Below, one piece after another: positions 31,022 to 39,305 of a stretch of DNA of 64,000 nt (positions are counted from its first letter, which is position 1; each line of letters opens with the position of its first letter). This DNA comes from an uncultured Microbacterium sp. GTDB taxonomy: Bacteria > Actinomycetota > Actinomycetes > Actinomycetales > Microbacteriaceae. The notes below the pieces were generated by a model. It was given only the letters and a program-made list of their open reading frames with translations. It had not been told where the DNA came from and did no database searches. A program made the translations under genes and the position numbers. Location of the stretch: contig NZ_CALTTX010000002.1 of assembly GCF_943912325.1 (NCBI RefSeq), positions 1 to 64,000 on the forward strand, in the 5' to 3' direction.

Positions 31022-33094
31022 GTGAGAGTCGCGCTGATCGCCGAATCCTTTCTCCCGCACATGAACGGAGTCACCGGCTCCGTGCTCCAGGTGCTGCGGT
31101 ACCTCGAGCGTTCCGGTCACGAGACGCTCGTGATCGCGCCGCAAGCCCCGTCGATCCCCTCCGACGACGCCGATTCTGCATTCGGCCCCGAGGTCGATCG
31201 CGCGCTCAGCCGAGCGCAGCTGCTGCGCTCGGTGCCGCTGCCGTCGTATCCGCAGGTGCGCGTCGTGTTCGCGCGGGCGGCGCGACTGCGCGGCATCCTC
31301 GCCGAATTTGCCCCCGACGTCGTTCACCTCGCGTCGCCGTTCGTGCTCGGTTGGCAAGCGGTCGTCGCGGCCGACGCCCTGCGGATTCCGACCGTTGCGA
31401 TCTACCAGACCGATGTCGTCGCCTACGCGGCACGGTACGGAGTGGCACAGGCGACAACGCTCGCGGCGGCGCACACGGCCCGACTGCACCGGCGCGCGAC
31501 CCTGACGCTCGCCCCCTCGAGCGCCTCGCTCGCCCAGCTCGAGCAGCTCGGCGTCGACCGTGTCTCGCTCTGGCGCCGTGGCGTCGACGGCGACCGCTTC
31601 GCGCCCGAGCGTCGGAGCGCCGCGTGGCGTGAACGCGTCGCGCCCGGCGCGCGCATCGTCGGCTACGTCGGCCGGCTCGCGCCCGAAAAGCAGGTCGACG
31701 ATCTGCGAGTACTGCACGATTTGCCGGGCACCCGGCTCGTGATCGTCGGCGACGGTCCCGCGCGCGCCGACCTCGAACGGCTGCTGCCGGAGGCGATCTT
31801 CCTCGGGCACCTTTCGGGCGATGAGCTTGCGATGACGGTCGCCAGCTTCGACGTGTTCGTGCATCCGGGCGAGAGCGAGACGTTCGGTCAGACGCTGCAA
31901 GAAGCTCTCGCGAGCGGCGTGCCGGTCGTCGCGACCGGCCGCGGAGGGCCCGTGGACATCGTCCGCAGCTCGATCGACGGGTGGCTGTACCGCCCGGGAG
32001 ATCTCGCCGATTTGCGCTCCCGCGTCGAAGACCTGCTCGGTGACGAGACGAAGCGTGCGGCGTTCGGGGCCGCGGCTCGCGCGGGCATGCGTGAGCGCAC
32101 GTGGGCAGGGGTTTGCACCGAACTCGAACGACACTACGAGCGTGCGATCGCGCTGCGCGCCGTCGACGATGCGGGCGAGCGACCCCTCGGTGCCCGCGTC
32201 GTGGGGGAGCGCCCCGCCCTTCCCTCGAGCGTCGATGCGCCACGCTGGCGGCGCTACGTCGCTCTCGGCGACTCGCTCACCGAAGGGTTGTGCGACGGGT
32301 CGCGCATGCCCGAGGGTCAGTGGCGCGGCTGGGCCGATCGCCTCGCAGAGTTGCTCGCGACCGCGCGGCCATCGCATTCCGGTGGCGAAGACTTCCGCTA
32401 CGCCAACCTCGCGGTGCGCAGCCGCCGCGTGCGCGACCTCGGTGGCGAACAGGTGCCGGCGGCACTCGCGCTCCGCCCCGATCTGGTGTCGATCTTCATG
32501 GGGTCGAACGACCTGATGAAGGTGTGGGCCGATCCCATCGCGCTCGCGCGCGAGGTCGAGGTGCACGTGCGCCGGATCCGGGCGACGGGCGCCGATGTCG
32601 TGCTCGTCACGCCGTTCCTTCCGCGGCGCGCGAGCATCCGCGGGTTCGAACGGCGCTTCGCGGTCTATGCCGCACAGTTGCGCCGCATCGCGCGCGAGAC
32701 CGGGTCGATGATCGTCGATCTGGCGGCCCACCCCGCGATTCGCGACCTCGGCATGTGGGCCGATGACCGGGTGCACTTGCGCCCGCGCGGCCACCGATTC
32801 TTGGCGTATCGCGCCGCCGAGGTGCTCGGGGTTCCTGACGCCGAGCACGTCGGGGCGCTCGATGCCGCGCTGCACTCCGACGATGACGCACCGGTCGCGG
32901 GAACGTGGCTCATGCGCGACGTGCTGCCGTGGGCCTGGCGCCGGTTGCGCGGCCGCACGGCGGGCGACGGTCTTGCGCCGAAAGACGCGGGGTACCGCGA
33001 GATCCGCACGGCAGGGCGCGTCACCGATACGGGACCGCGGCCCGATCGTCAGCGCGCGCGGTACTCGGACTCGGGCCTGCCGCCGGTTCCGTAG
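31022..33094 (+). CDS. GT4 glycosyltransferase fused to an SGNH/GDSL hydrolase
   Basis: A 690-residue two-domain protein. Residues 1 to about 385 are a GT-B glycosyltransferase of the MgtA/PimB-like GT4 group: N-terminal AESFLPHMNGVTGSV, the nucleotide-sugar site YVGRLAPEKQVDDL, and HPGESETFGQTLQEALASGVPVV with the conserved E-x7-E. After a linker, residues about 410-610 are an SGNH hydrolase: block I ALGDSLTEG (about 413-421), block III GSND (about 493) and block V DDRVHLRP with the catalytic Asp-x-x-His (about 581-584). The C-terminal 80 residues look disordered. GTG 31022 is chosen. The likely role is glycolipid assembly and deacylation/acylation at the envelope. Its 3' end overlaps the convergent response-regulator gene by 46 bp. 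Confidence 0.88.
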   Translation: MRVALIAESFLPHMNGVTGSVLQVLRYLERSGHETLVIAPQAPSIPSDDADSAFGPEVDRALSRAQLLRSVPLPSYPQVRVVFARAARLRGILAEFAPDVVHLASPFVLGWQAVVAADALRIPTVAIYQTDVVAYAARYGVAQATTLAAAHTARLHRRATLTLAPSSASLAQLEQLGVDRVSLWRRGVDGDRFAPERRSAAWRERVAPGARIVGYVGRLAPEKQVDDLRVLHDLPGTRLVIVGDGPARADLERLLPEAIFLGHLSGDELAMTVASFDVFVHPGESETFGQTLQEALASGVPVVATGRGGPVDIVRSSIDGWLYRPGDLADLRSRVEDLLGDETKRAAFGAAARAGMRERTWAGVCTELERHYERAIALRAVDDAGERPLGARVVGERPALPSSVDAPRWRRYVALGDSLTEGLCDGSRMPEGQWRGWADRLAELLATARPSHSGGEDFRYANLAVRSRRVRDLGGEQVPAALALRPDLVSIFMGSNDLMKVWADPIALAREVEVHVRRIRATGADVVLVTPFLPRRASIRGFERRFAVYAAQLRRIARETGSMIVDLAAHPAIRDLGMWADDRVHLRPRGHRFLAYRAAEVLGVPDAEHVGALDAALHSDDDAPVAGTWLMRDVLPWAWRRLRGRTAGDGLAPKDAGYREIRTAGRVTDTGPRPDRQRARYSDSGLPPVP

Positions 33095-33780
33095 CGCGTT
33101 TCGCGCGTGAGTAGGCCGGCGTCGGCGAGGTGCTCGAGGTACCGTCGCGCCGAGACGCGCGAGAGGCCGAGAGCGTCGCCGGCCTCGCGCGCCGAAATCG
33201 CGCCCCGCTCGCGCGCGGCGCCGAGCACACGCGCGAGCGTCTCGCCCGAAAGCCCCTTGGGCACGGCGATCGTGCCGGTCGCGGGGCGCAGGGCACCCAC
33301 GAGATCATCGATCTCGGCCTGGGTTGCGGCCCCCGTGACTTCGACGGCGCGTTCGCGATACGCGCGATAGGCCTCGAGCCGCTCGCGGAACGTCGCGAAC
33401 GCGAAGGGCTTGACGAGATAGTGCGCGACGCCGAGGGCGACGACCTGGCGCACGATGTCGACATCGCGCACGCCCGTCACAGCGATGACATCGACACCGG
33501 ATGCCTCGGCTCGGGCGCGCCGCAACACGTCGAGGCCCGTGCCGTCGGGCATCGTAACGTCGAGCAGCACGAGATCGATGCGCCGGTTCGGGTCGCTCGC
33601 GCGGCTGGGATCGAGCAGCACGGCGAGCGCCTGCCTGGCCGAAGCGGCCTCCGCGACGACGCGGAATCCGGGAACGCGCGCGACGAAGTCCCCGTGCAGC
33701 TCGCGCGTGAGCGCGTCGTCGTCGACGACGAGCACGGTGATCGGCGGTGCCGCCGCGGACAGACCGCCGGCATCCGTCAT
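33049..33780 (-). CDS. CitB/DctR-type two-component response regulator
   Basis: A 243-residue regulator. The N-terminal receiver domain has the acidic pair in VVDDDALT, the phospho-acceptor Asp in DLVLLDVTMPDGTG, and the Lys in LVKPFAFATF. The C-terminal winged-helix DNA-binding region (about 170-240) includes SAREAGDALGLSRVSARRYLEHLADAGLL, typical of the CitB/DctR/MalR group that controls dicarboxylate use. It overlaps the end of the histidine kinase fragment by 4 nt (ATGA), the usual kinase-regulator coupling. Its cognate kinase is truncated here, so signalling through this pair is probably lost unless another kinase exists. Confidence 0.93.
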   Translation of the reverse strand: MTDAGGLSAAAPPITVLVVDDDALTRELHGDFVARVPGFRVVAEAASARQALAVLLDPSRASDPNRRIDLVLLDVTMPDGTGLDVLRRARAEASGVDVIAVTGVRDVDIVRQVVALGVAHYLVKPFAFATFRERLEAYRAYRERAVEVTGAATQAEIDDLVGALRPATGTIAVPKGLSGETLARVLGAARERGAISAREAGDALGLSRVSARRYLEHLADAGLLTRETRYGTGGRPESEYRAR

Positions 33781-34074
33781 GATTCACTCCCGTCGTTTTC
33801 AGTATCCGCAGCCTCACCGACGGTCCGTGTCGGCAGCTCGACGACGAACGTTGTCGGGCGGCCACGATCGAGCCGGATCGTGCCGCCCGCCTCATCGACG
33901 ATCGAACGCGCGAGCGCGAGCCCGACCCCGCGACCGTCGCTCCCGGCGGGCTTCGTCGAGAACCCCGACTCGAAAATGTGCGGTGCGATCGCGGCCGGAA
34001 GACCCGCACCGCTGTCGGCGACGGCGATCTCGAGCCTCGCGTCGTCGCCGCGACGCGGCAGCGGGCGGAAGCCG
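33777..34074 (-). pseudogene. Histidine kinase, C-terminal ATPase fragment only (5' truncated)
   Basis: About 98 residues on the minus strand, homologous to the catalytic ATPase (HATPase_c) end of a CitA/DcuS/DctS-type sensor kinase. Visible: ADSGAGLP (G1-like box), FESGFSTKP, DGRGVGLALARSIVDEAGG (G2 box) and the strand FVVELP. The sensor, transmembrane, PAS and phospho-acceptor-His parts are missing; the frame runs into antisense of dctA with no homology. The break is at about 34,070-34,076, exactly where dctA coding sequence starts on the other strand. This is the 3' remnant of the partner of the response-regulator gene. Confidence 0.85.
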
Positions 34075-35253
34075 ATGATCGCGCCCATCATCTTCTGCAC
34101 GATCGTCATCGGCGTCGGTTCGATCGCCAAGGCCGCGACCGTCGGCAAGATCGGTGGTCTCGCGTTGGTGTACTTCTTGGCGATGTCGACCTTCGCGCTC
34201 GCGATCGGCCTCGTCGTCGGCAACATCATCCACCCCGGCACGGGGCTCGATATGTCGGGATCGACGTACGAGATCAAGGGTGAGGCGAAGAGCACGCAAG
34301 ACTTCGTGCTCGACATCATCCCGACGACGTTCTTCTCGGCATTCACCGGCACGAGCGTGCTGCAGGTGCCCTTCATCGCGCTGCTCGTCGGCTTTGCGCT
34401 GCAGGGTCTCGGCGAAAAGGGTGCGCCCATCATGACGGGCATCAAGCACCTGCAGACCCTCGTCTTCCGCATCCTCGGCGGAATCCTGTGGCTCGCACCG
34501 CTCGGCGCCTTCGGTGCGATCGCGGCCGTTGTCGGCAAGACCGGCGTCTCGGCGATCCTCGGCCTCGGGCTGCTCATGGTCGCGTTCTACATCACGTGCT
34601 TCCTCTTCATCGTGGTCGTGCTCGGCACGCTGCTCTGGGTGGTCACGAGGATGAACATCTTCTCGCTCATCAAGTACCTCGGCCGCGAGTACCTGCTGAT
34701 CGTCGGCACGTCGTCGAGCGAATCGGCCCTTCCGCGCCTCATCGCGAAGCTCGAGCATCTCGGCGTCTCGAAGCCCGTCGTCGGCATCACGGTGCCGACG
34801 GGGTACTCGTTCAACCTCGACGGCACCGCGATCTACCTCACGATGGCGTCGCTGTTCATCGCCAGTGGCATGGGCGTGCCGATGTCGATCGGCGAGCAGA
34901 TCAGCCTGCTGGTGTTCATGATCATCGCGTCGAAGGGCGCGGCGGGAGTCACGGGCGCCGGCCTTGCGACCCTCGCGGGCGGGCTGCAGGCGTTCCGCCC
35001 CGAGCTCGTCGGCGGCGTCGGCGTCATCGTCGGGATCGACCGCTTCATGTCGGAAGGCCGCGCGCTGACGAACTTCACCGGCAACGCCGTCGCGACCGTG
35101 CTGATCGGCACGTGGACGAAGCAGTTCGACGCCGCTCGCGCCCGCGGGGTGTTGTCGGGCGAGAATCCGTTCGATGAGAAGTCGCTGAGCGATGGCGGAC
35201 ACGGGGATGCTTCGACCCCGGCGCCCGTGAAGGAGTCGGCGCCGACTGCGTAA
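34075..35253 (+). pseudogene. dctA: C4-dicarboxylate/H+ symporter DctA, N-terminally truncated
   Basis: From MIAPIIFCTIVIGVG onward (392 codons) this is an unmistakable DctA, the sodium/proton:dicarboxylate symporter, with GTSSSESALPRLI and GYSFNLDGTAIYLTMA substrate-site motifs. Family members have about 70-80 more residues before this point, including the first one or two helices and the KLIKM region; these are absent. Upstream the frame stays open for about 900 nt, but only as antisense of the kinase and regulator genes. ATG 34075 is an internal Met. A truncated transporter would probably not fold. It is followed by a strong terminator. It could alternatively be an assembly deletion. Confidence 0.85.
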
Positions 35254-35262
35254 CGCTCCTCG

Positions 35263-35320
35263 GGCGGGTTCCGACACGGCGGTTGTGGCGCGTGCGCCAC
35301 CCGCCGTGTCGGGACCCGCC
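35263..35320 (+). terminator. Terminator after dctA
   Basis: Two 20-nt arms, 35263-35282 and 35301-35320, are complementary except for one G-U pair, with an 18-nt loop. It lies just after the dctA stop codon and before the pnp promoter, so dctA and pnp are separate units. Confidence 0.8.
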
Positions 35321-35323
35321 TGA

Positions 35324-35568
35324 TAGGCTGAACGGCGGATGCCGTGTGGCATCCACTCACGGAACAGGTCAGCGAGAAGCTGGTCTCCTGTGGTGGGTTC
35401 CCCGTCGATGTTGCGCTTCTCTCCGCGCACGATCCGCCGGGTGGTCTTCTACTGGTGGCCAGCGCGGGCTCACAGCGGAACATTCCGCGCGCCCAGACCG
35501 CCCCCGTTCCTTCGCGAAGCTCGCGTGTCATACGGACCCGCGAGCCTAAACAAAGAAGGAGGGACCTC
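35324..35568 (+). promoter_or_regulatory. pnp promoter and structured leader (Actino-pnp-like)
   Basis: A TAGGCT box at 35324-35329 is followed by a long leader (about 235 nt). GGATGCC-GTGT-GGCATCC (35337-35354) makes a 5' hairpin. GAGAAGC (35374-35380) pairs with GCTTCTC (35415-35421), enclosing a conserved-looking GGTCTCCTGTGGTGGGTTCC segment. This matches my memory of the Actino-pnp motif, a conserved cis-RNA before pnp in actinobacteria, probably used in PNPase autoregulation. The match needs a covariance-model search. The rest of the leader contains no gene I can support. Confidence 0.55.
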
Positions 35569-37851
35569 TTGGAAGGTCCAGAAATCACCGCCGCTGAAGC
35601 CGTTATCGACAACGGCCGCTTCGGCACCCGCACGGTGCGCTTCGAAACCGGTCGTCTTGCGCAGCAGGCGCAGGGCGCGGTCGCCGCGTACCTCGACGAA
35701 GAGACCATGCTGCTGTCGGCCACCTCGGCCGGCAAGCACCCCCGCGAGGGCTTCGACTTCTTCCCGCTGACGGTCGATGTCGAAGAGCGCTCGTACGCCG
35801 CCGGAAAGATCCCCGGCTCGTTCTTCCGCCGCGAGGGACGCCCCTCGACCGAGGCGATCCTCGTCTGCCGTCTGATCGACCGGCCGCTGCGCCCGTCGTT
35901 CGTCGATGGCCTCCGCAACGAGGTGCAGATCGTCATCACGGTGCTCTCGATCGCCCCCGGCGAGTTCTACGACGCTCTCGCGATCAACGCCGCCTCCGCG
36001 TCGACCCAGATCTCGGGTCTGCCGTTCTCGGGCCCCATCGCGGGTGTGCGCCTCGCGCTCATCCCCGGTCACGGCGAGCACGCCGACCAGTGGGTCGCGT
36101 TCCCCACCGTCACGCAGCTCGAAGACGCCGTCTTCGACCTCACGGTCGCGGGTCGCGTGCTGCCCGATGGCGAAGTCGCGATCATGATGGTCGAGGCCGA
36201 AGCCACCGAGTCGAGCTGGAACCTCATCAAGGGCGGTGCCACGAAGCCGAGCGAAGACGTCGTCGCGCAGGGCCTCGAGGCATCCAAGCCCTTCATCAAA
36301 GAGCTCGTCGCCGCCCAGACCGTTCTCGCGAACTCGGCCGCAAAAGAGATCCAGCCCTACCCCGTCTTCCCCGCGTACAGCCGCGAGGTCTACGACTTCG
36401 TCGCCGGCCGCGCCTACGACGAGCTCAAGGGCATCTACCAGATCGCCGACAAGGTGGAGCGTCAGAACGCCGACGACGCCGTCAAGGACCGCGTGCGCGC
36501 CGAACTTCTCGCCGCAACCGAAGCGGGCGAGCTGCCCGCCGTCGCGCCCCTCGAGTTCTCGGCTGCGTACAAGTCGGTCACGAAGCTGATCGTTCGCGGT
36601 CGGATCCTCGCCGAGGGCGTCCGTATCGACGGCCGTGGCCTCGCCGACATCCGCACGCTCGATGCCGAGGTCGAGGTCATTCCTCGCGTGCACGGCTCGG
36701 CGCTGTTCCAGCGCGGCGAGACCCAGATCCTGGGTGTCACGACGCTGAACATGCTCAAGATGGAGCAGCAGATCGACTCGCTCTCGCCCATCACACGCAA
36801 GCGCTACATCCACCACTACAACTTCCCGCCGTACTCGACGGGTGAGACCGGCCGTGTCGGTTCGCCGAAGCGTCGCGAGATCGGGCACGGCTTCCTCGCC
36901 GAGCGCGCGCTCGTGCCGGTGCTGCCCTCGCGCGAAGAGTTCCCCTACGCGATCCGCCAGGTGTCCGAGGCTCTCGGCTCGAACGGCTCGACGTCGATGG
37001 GTTCGGTCTGCGCCTCGACGCTGTCGCTGCTCAACGCCGGTGTGCCGCTGCGCGCGCCCGTCGCGGGTATCGCCATGGGTCTCGTTTCGGACGAGGTCGA
37101 CGGCCAGACGCGCTACGCCGCGCTGACCGACATCCTCGGTGCCGAAGACGCCCTCGGCGACATGGACTTCAAGGTCGCCGGAACGCGCGAGTTCGTCACG
37201 GCGATCCAGCTCGACACGAAGCTCGACGGCATCCCGTCGTCGGTGCTCGCCGGCGCGCTGCAGCAGGCGAAGGACGCGCGCTTCGCGATCCTCGACCTGA
37301 TCGACGCGACGATCGACACGCCCGACGAGATGGCGCCCACCGCGCCCCGCGTCATCAGCCTGCAGATCCCCGTCGACAAGATCGGTGAGCTGATCGGCCC
37401 GAAGGGCAAGACGATCAACGCGATTCAAGATTCCACGGGTGCCGACATCTCGATCGAGGAAGACGGCACGGTCTACATCGGCGCGACCGACGGCCCCTCG
37501 GCCGAGGCCGCGCGCGCGCAGGTCAACGCGATCGCGAACCCCACCAACCCCGAGGTCGGCGAGCAGTTCCTCGGAACCGTCGTCAAGATCGCGGCGTTCG
37601 GTGCGTTCGTCTCGCTCCTGCCCGGCAAGGACGGCCTGCTGCACATCAGCGAGGTGCGCAAGCTCGCCGGTGGCAAGCGCGTCGAGAACGTCGACGACGT
37701 GCTCTCGGTCGGCCAGAAGGTGCTCGTGAAGATCACCAAGGTCGATGACCGCGGCAAGCTCTCGCTCGAGCCCGTGATCGACGAGCCCGCCGACCAGGAA
37801 GGGTCGGCTGCCGCGAGCGAAGGCCCCGGAGACGCTCCCGCCGAAGGCTGA
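35569..37851 (+). CDS. pnp: Polyribonucleotide nucleotidyltransferase (PNPase)
   Basis: PNPase degrades RNA 3' to 5' by phosphorolysis. The 760-residue protein has two RNase PH domains (first with RPLRPSF, second with GSTSMGSVCASTLSL), an alpha-helical linker, a KH domain around IGPKGKTINAIQDSTGADISIEE, and an S1 domain near the C-terminus (GTVVKIAAFGAFVSLLPGKDGLLHISE). The acidic tail is typical. The open frame extends 225 nt upstream, but TTG 35569 is right: AAGGAGGG lies 5 nt before it and homology starts at once (EGPEITAAEAVIDNG). A structured leader with a likely Actino-pnp element precedes it. Confidence 0.96.
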   Translation: MEGPEITAAEAVIDNGRFGTRTVRFETGRLAQQAQGAVAAYLDEETMLLSATSAGKHPREGFDFFPLTVDVEERSYAAGKIPGSFFRREGRPSTEAILVCRLIDRPLRPSFVDGLRNEVQIVITVLSIAPGEFYDALAINAASASTQISGLPFSGPIAGVRLALIPGHGEHADQWVAFPTVTQLEDAVFDLTVAGRVLPDGEVAIMMVEAEATESSWNLIKGGATKPSEDVVAQGLEASKPFIKELVAAQTVLANSAAKEIQPYPVFPAYSREVYDFVAGRAYDELKGIYQIADKVERQNADDAVKDRVRAELLAATEAGELPAVAPLEFSAAYKSVTKLIVRGRILAEGVRIDGRGLADIRTLDAEVEVIPRVHGSALFQRGETQILGVTTLNMLKMEQQIDSLSPITRKRYIHHYNFPPYSTGETGRVGSPKRREIGHGFLAERALVPVLPSREEFPYAIRQVSEALGSNGSTSMGSVCASTLSLLNAGVPLRAPVAGIAMGLVSDEVDGQTRYAALTDILGAEDALGDMDFKVAGTREFVTAIQLDTKLDGIPSSVLAGALQQAKDARFAILDLIDATIDTPDEMAPTAPRVISLQIPVDKIGELIGPKGKTINAIQDSTGADISIEEDGTVYIGATDGPSAEAARAQVNAIANPTNPEVGEQFLGTVVKIAAFGAFVSLLPGKDGLLHISEVRKLAGGKRVENVDDVLSVGQKVLVKITKVDDRGKLSLEPVIDEPADQEGSAAASEGPGDAPAEG

Positions 37852-37887
37852 ATCGCCTCCGCTCGGAGCGGCCACGCCTGAGTCGTC

Positions 37888-37924
37888 ACGGATGCCCCGG
37901 ATCACTGCGATCCGGGGCATCCGT
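37888..37924 (+). terminator. Terminator after pnp
   Basis: A perfect 16-bp stem (arms 37888-37903 and 37909-37924) with loop ACTGC, followed by CGTTTCGT. It begins 36 nt after the pnp stop codon. Confidence 0.85.
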
Positions 37925-38119
37925 CGTTTCGTGCTCCTCGATTCCTGGCACGTGGTCTCGGTGGTCGCGAACCGCGCTTCCCCCTCGCGGGCCCGTCGTT
38001 GGAGCCGTGATGAAAGCGTTATGGCGCCGGGGGCCCGCATGGCCGTTGCCGGCTCAGGAACGCCCTACTCTCAGGACAAGGGGATGGGCGGTGACGTCCA
38101 TAAGGGGCGGGAGGGCCGC

Positions 38120-39193
38120 ATGCCGGGCGGGCTGTTCGAGCGCAGGAACTCCGCAGCGCGCGGATTCGCGGCCGATTCCTCGGCCGAGCCTGCTGTCGAG
38201 CGCTCCGTCGCGTTCGGTTCCGGCGCGCACCCGTCAGCACCCATACCTGTCGACGGTCCGGGTCTCGGGGATCGCGTGCGCGTGCCGCTCGGTGAGACGG
38301 GCCTCGAGGTCTTTCCCCTCATCCTCGGCGGCGGTGAGTTCGGCTGGCACGTCGACCTCGCAGCATCCCTCGTCATCCTCGACCGATTCGCCGATCTCGG
38401 CGGCAACGCCGTCCACACGGCCGACGCATTCGCGGCGGGGCGGAGCGAACACATCCTCGGCCAGTGGATGCGCACGCGTCGCAATCGCGACGACATCGTC
38501 GTCGCCGTGCGGGTCGGAGCGCATCCCGATAATCCCGGACTCGGCTCGACGAACCTCGTGCGCGCCGTCGAGGCCTCACTCACGCGGCTCGGCACCGACC
38601 GGATCGACGTGCTGTATCTCGATGGTCCGGCGGACCCGCACGCGCCTCTCGAAGACGTGTTGGCGACAACGGACTGGCTCGTCGAGACCGGCAAGGTCCG
38701 TCACGTCGGGGCGGCGCGGTTCGCCCCCGCTCGCCTCGTCGAGGCACGCGTGCTCTCCGCGGCGGGCTACCCGCGGATCGAGGTCGTCGATGTGCACTAC
38801 AACGTGCTCGAGCGCTCGAAGTTCGAGGGTGACCTGCGGCTCGTCGCGGGGGCTCAAGGGCTTGCCGTCACTCCGACGCATCCTCTCGAACACGGGTTCT
38901 TGTCGGGGCGGTATCGGCGGCGCACGCGTGGGCCGCTCTCGGCGCGCGCGACTCAGATCGAGGCGCGGCTGGATCGTCGGGGGCAGCGCCTGTTGCAGGC
39001 GATCGATCGGATCGCCGACGAAGCTTCGGTGCCGCCCGCGGCGGTCGCGATCGGCTGGTTGCTCGCCCAGCGGCTCGTCGCGGCTCCCATCGCGAACGTC
39101 TACGAGGCGGCGCACGTCGATGAGCTCGTGCGCGGCGTCGGTCTCACGCTCTCGCGCACGCAGCTCGCCGAGCTGACCCGCGCCGTTCAGTAG
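38120..39193 (+). CDS. Aldo/keto reductase homologue lacking the catalytic tetrad
   Basis: A 357-residue protein with the AKR (beta/alpha)8 fold: GETGLEVFPLILGGGEFG, then FADLGGNAVHTADAFAAGRSEHILG, EASLTRLGTDRIDVLYLDGPADPHAPLEDVL, and a typical C-terminal cofactor region. At the four catalytic positions of active AKRs (Asp50, Tyr55, Lys84, His117 by the usual numbering) the aligned residues are His, Phe, Arg and Asp. The enzyme may therefore be inactive or use another mechanism. A disordered N-terminal stretch of about 50 residues precedes the barrel. ATG 38120 follows GGAGGG; ATG 38084 is also possible. Confidence 0.85.
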   Translation: MPGGLFERRNSAARGFAADSSAEPAVERSVAFGSGAHPSAPIPVDGPGLGDRVRVPLGETGLEVFPLILGGGEFGWHVDLAASLVILDRFADLGGNAVHTADAFAAGRSEHILGQWMRTRRNRDDIVVAVRVGAHPDNPGLGSTNLVRAVEASLTRLGTDRIDVLYLDGPADPHAPLEDVLATTDWLVETGKVRHVGAARFAPARLVEARVLSAAGYPRIEVVDVHYNVLERSKFEGDLRLVAGAQGLAVTPTHPLEHGFLSGRYRRRTRGPLSARATQIEARLDRRGQRLLQAIDRIADEASVPPAAVAIGWLLAQRLVAAPIANVYEAAHVDELVRGVGLTLSRTQLAELTRAVQ

Positions 39194-39305
39194 CCCTTCG
39201 CGCGGCGGGCGACGTATCCGAGCGTTGGTGATGCGCCCGACCCCGCTGTCGGATCGCCGACGTAGGGTGGAGAGAGCGTGCGACGTCGCGCGCGGCAGTT
39301 TTGGG

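Noticed and set aside
30650..32875. A 741-codon minus-strand open frame across the glycosyltransferase and DedA region
   Set aside because: Composition-driven shadow; no domain, while the plus-strand GT4-SGNH protein has all motifs.
33130..34074. A long N-terminal extension of DctA (frame open from 33130)
   Set aside because: This part is antisense to the response-regulator and kinase genes, with no transmembrane or DctA homology; it is open only because of base composition.
35470..38040. An 856-codon open frame on the minus strand across pnp
   Set aside because: Mirror frame of a high-GC gene. The product is Arg/Asp/Leu-rich without motifs, and pnp on the plus strand is certain.
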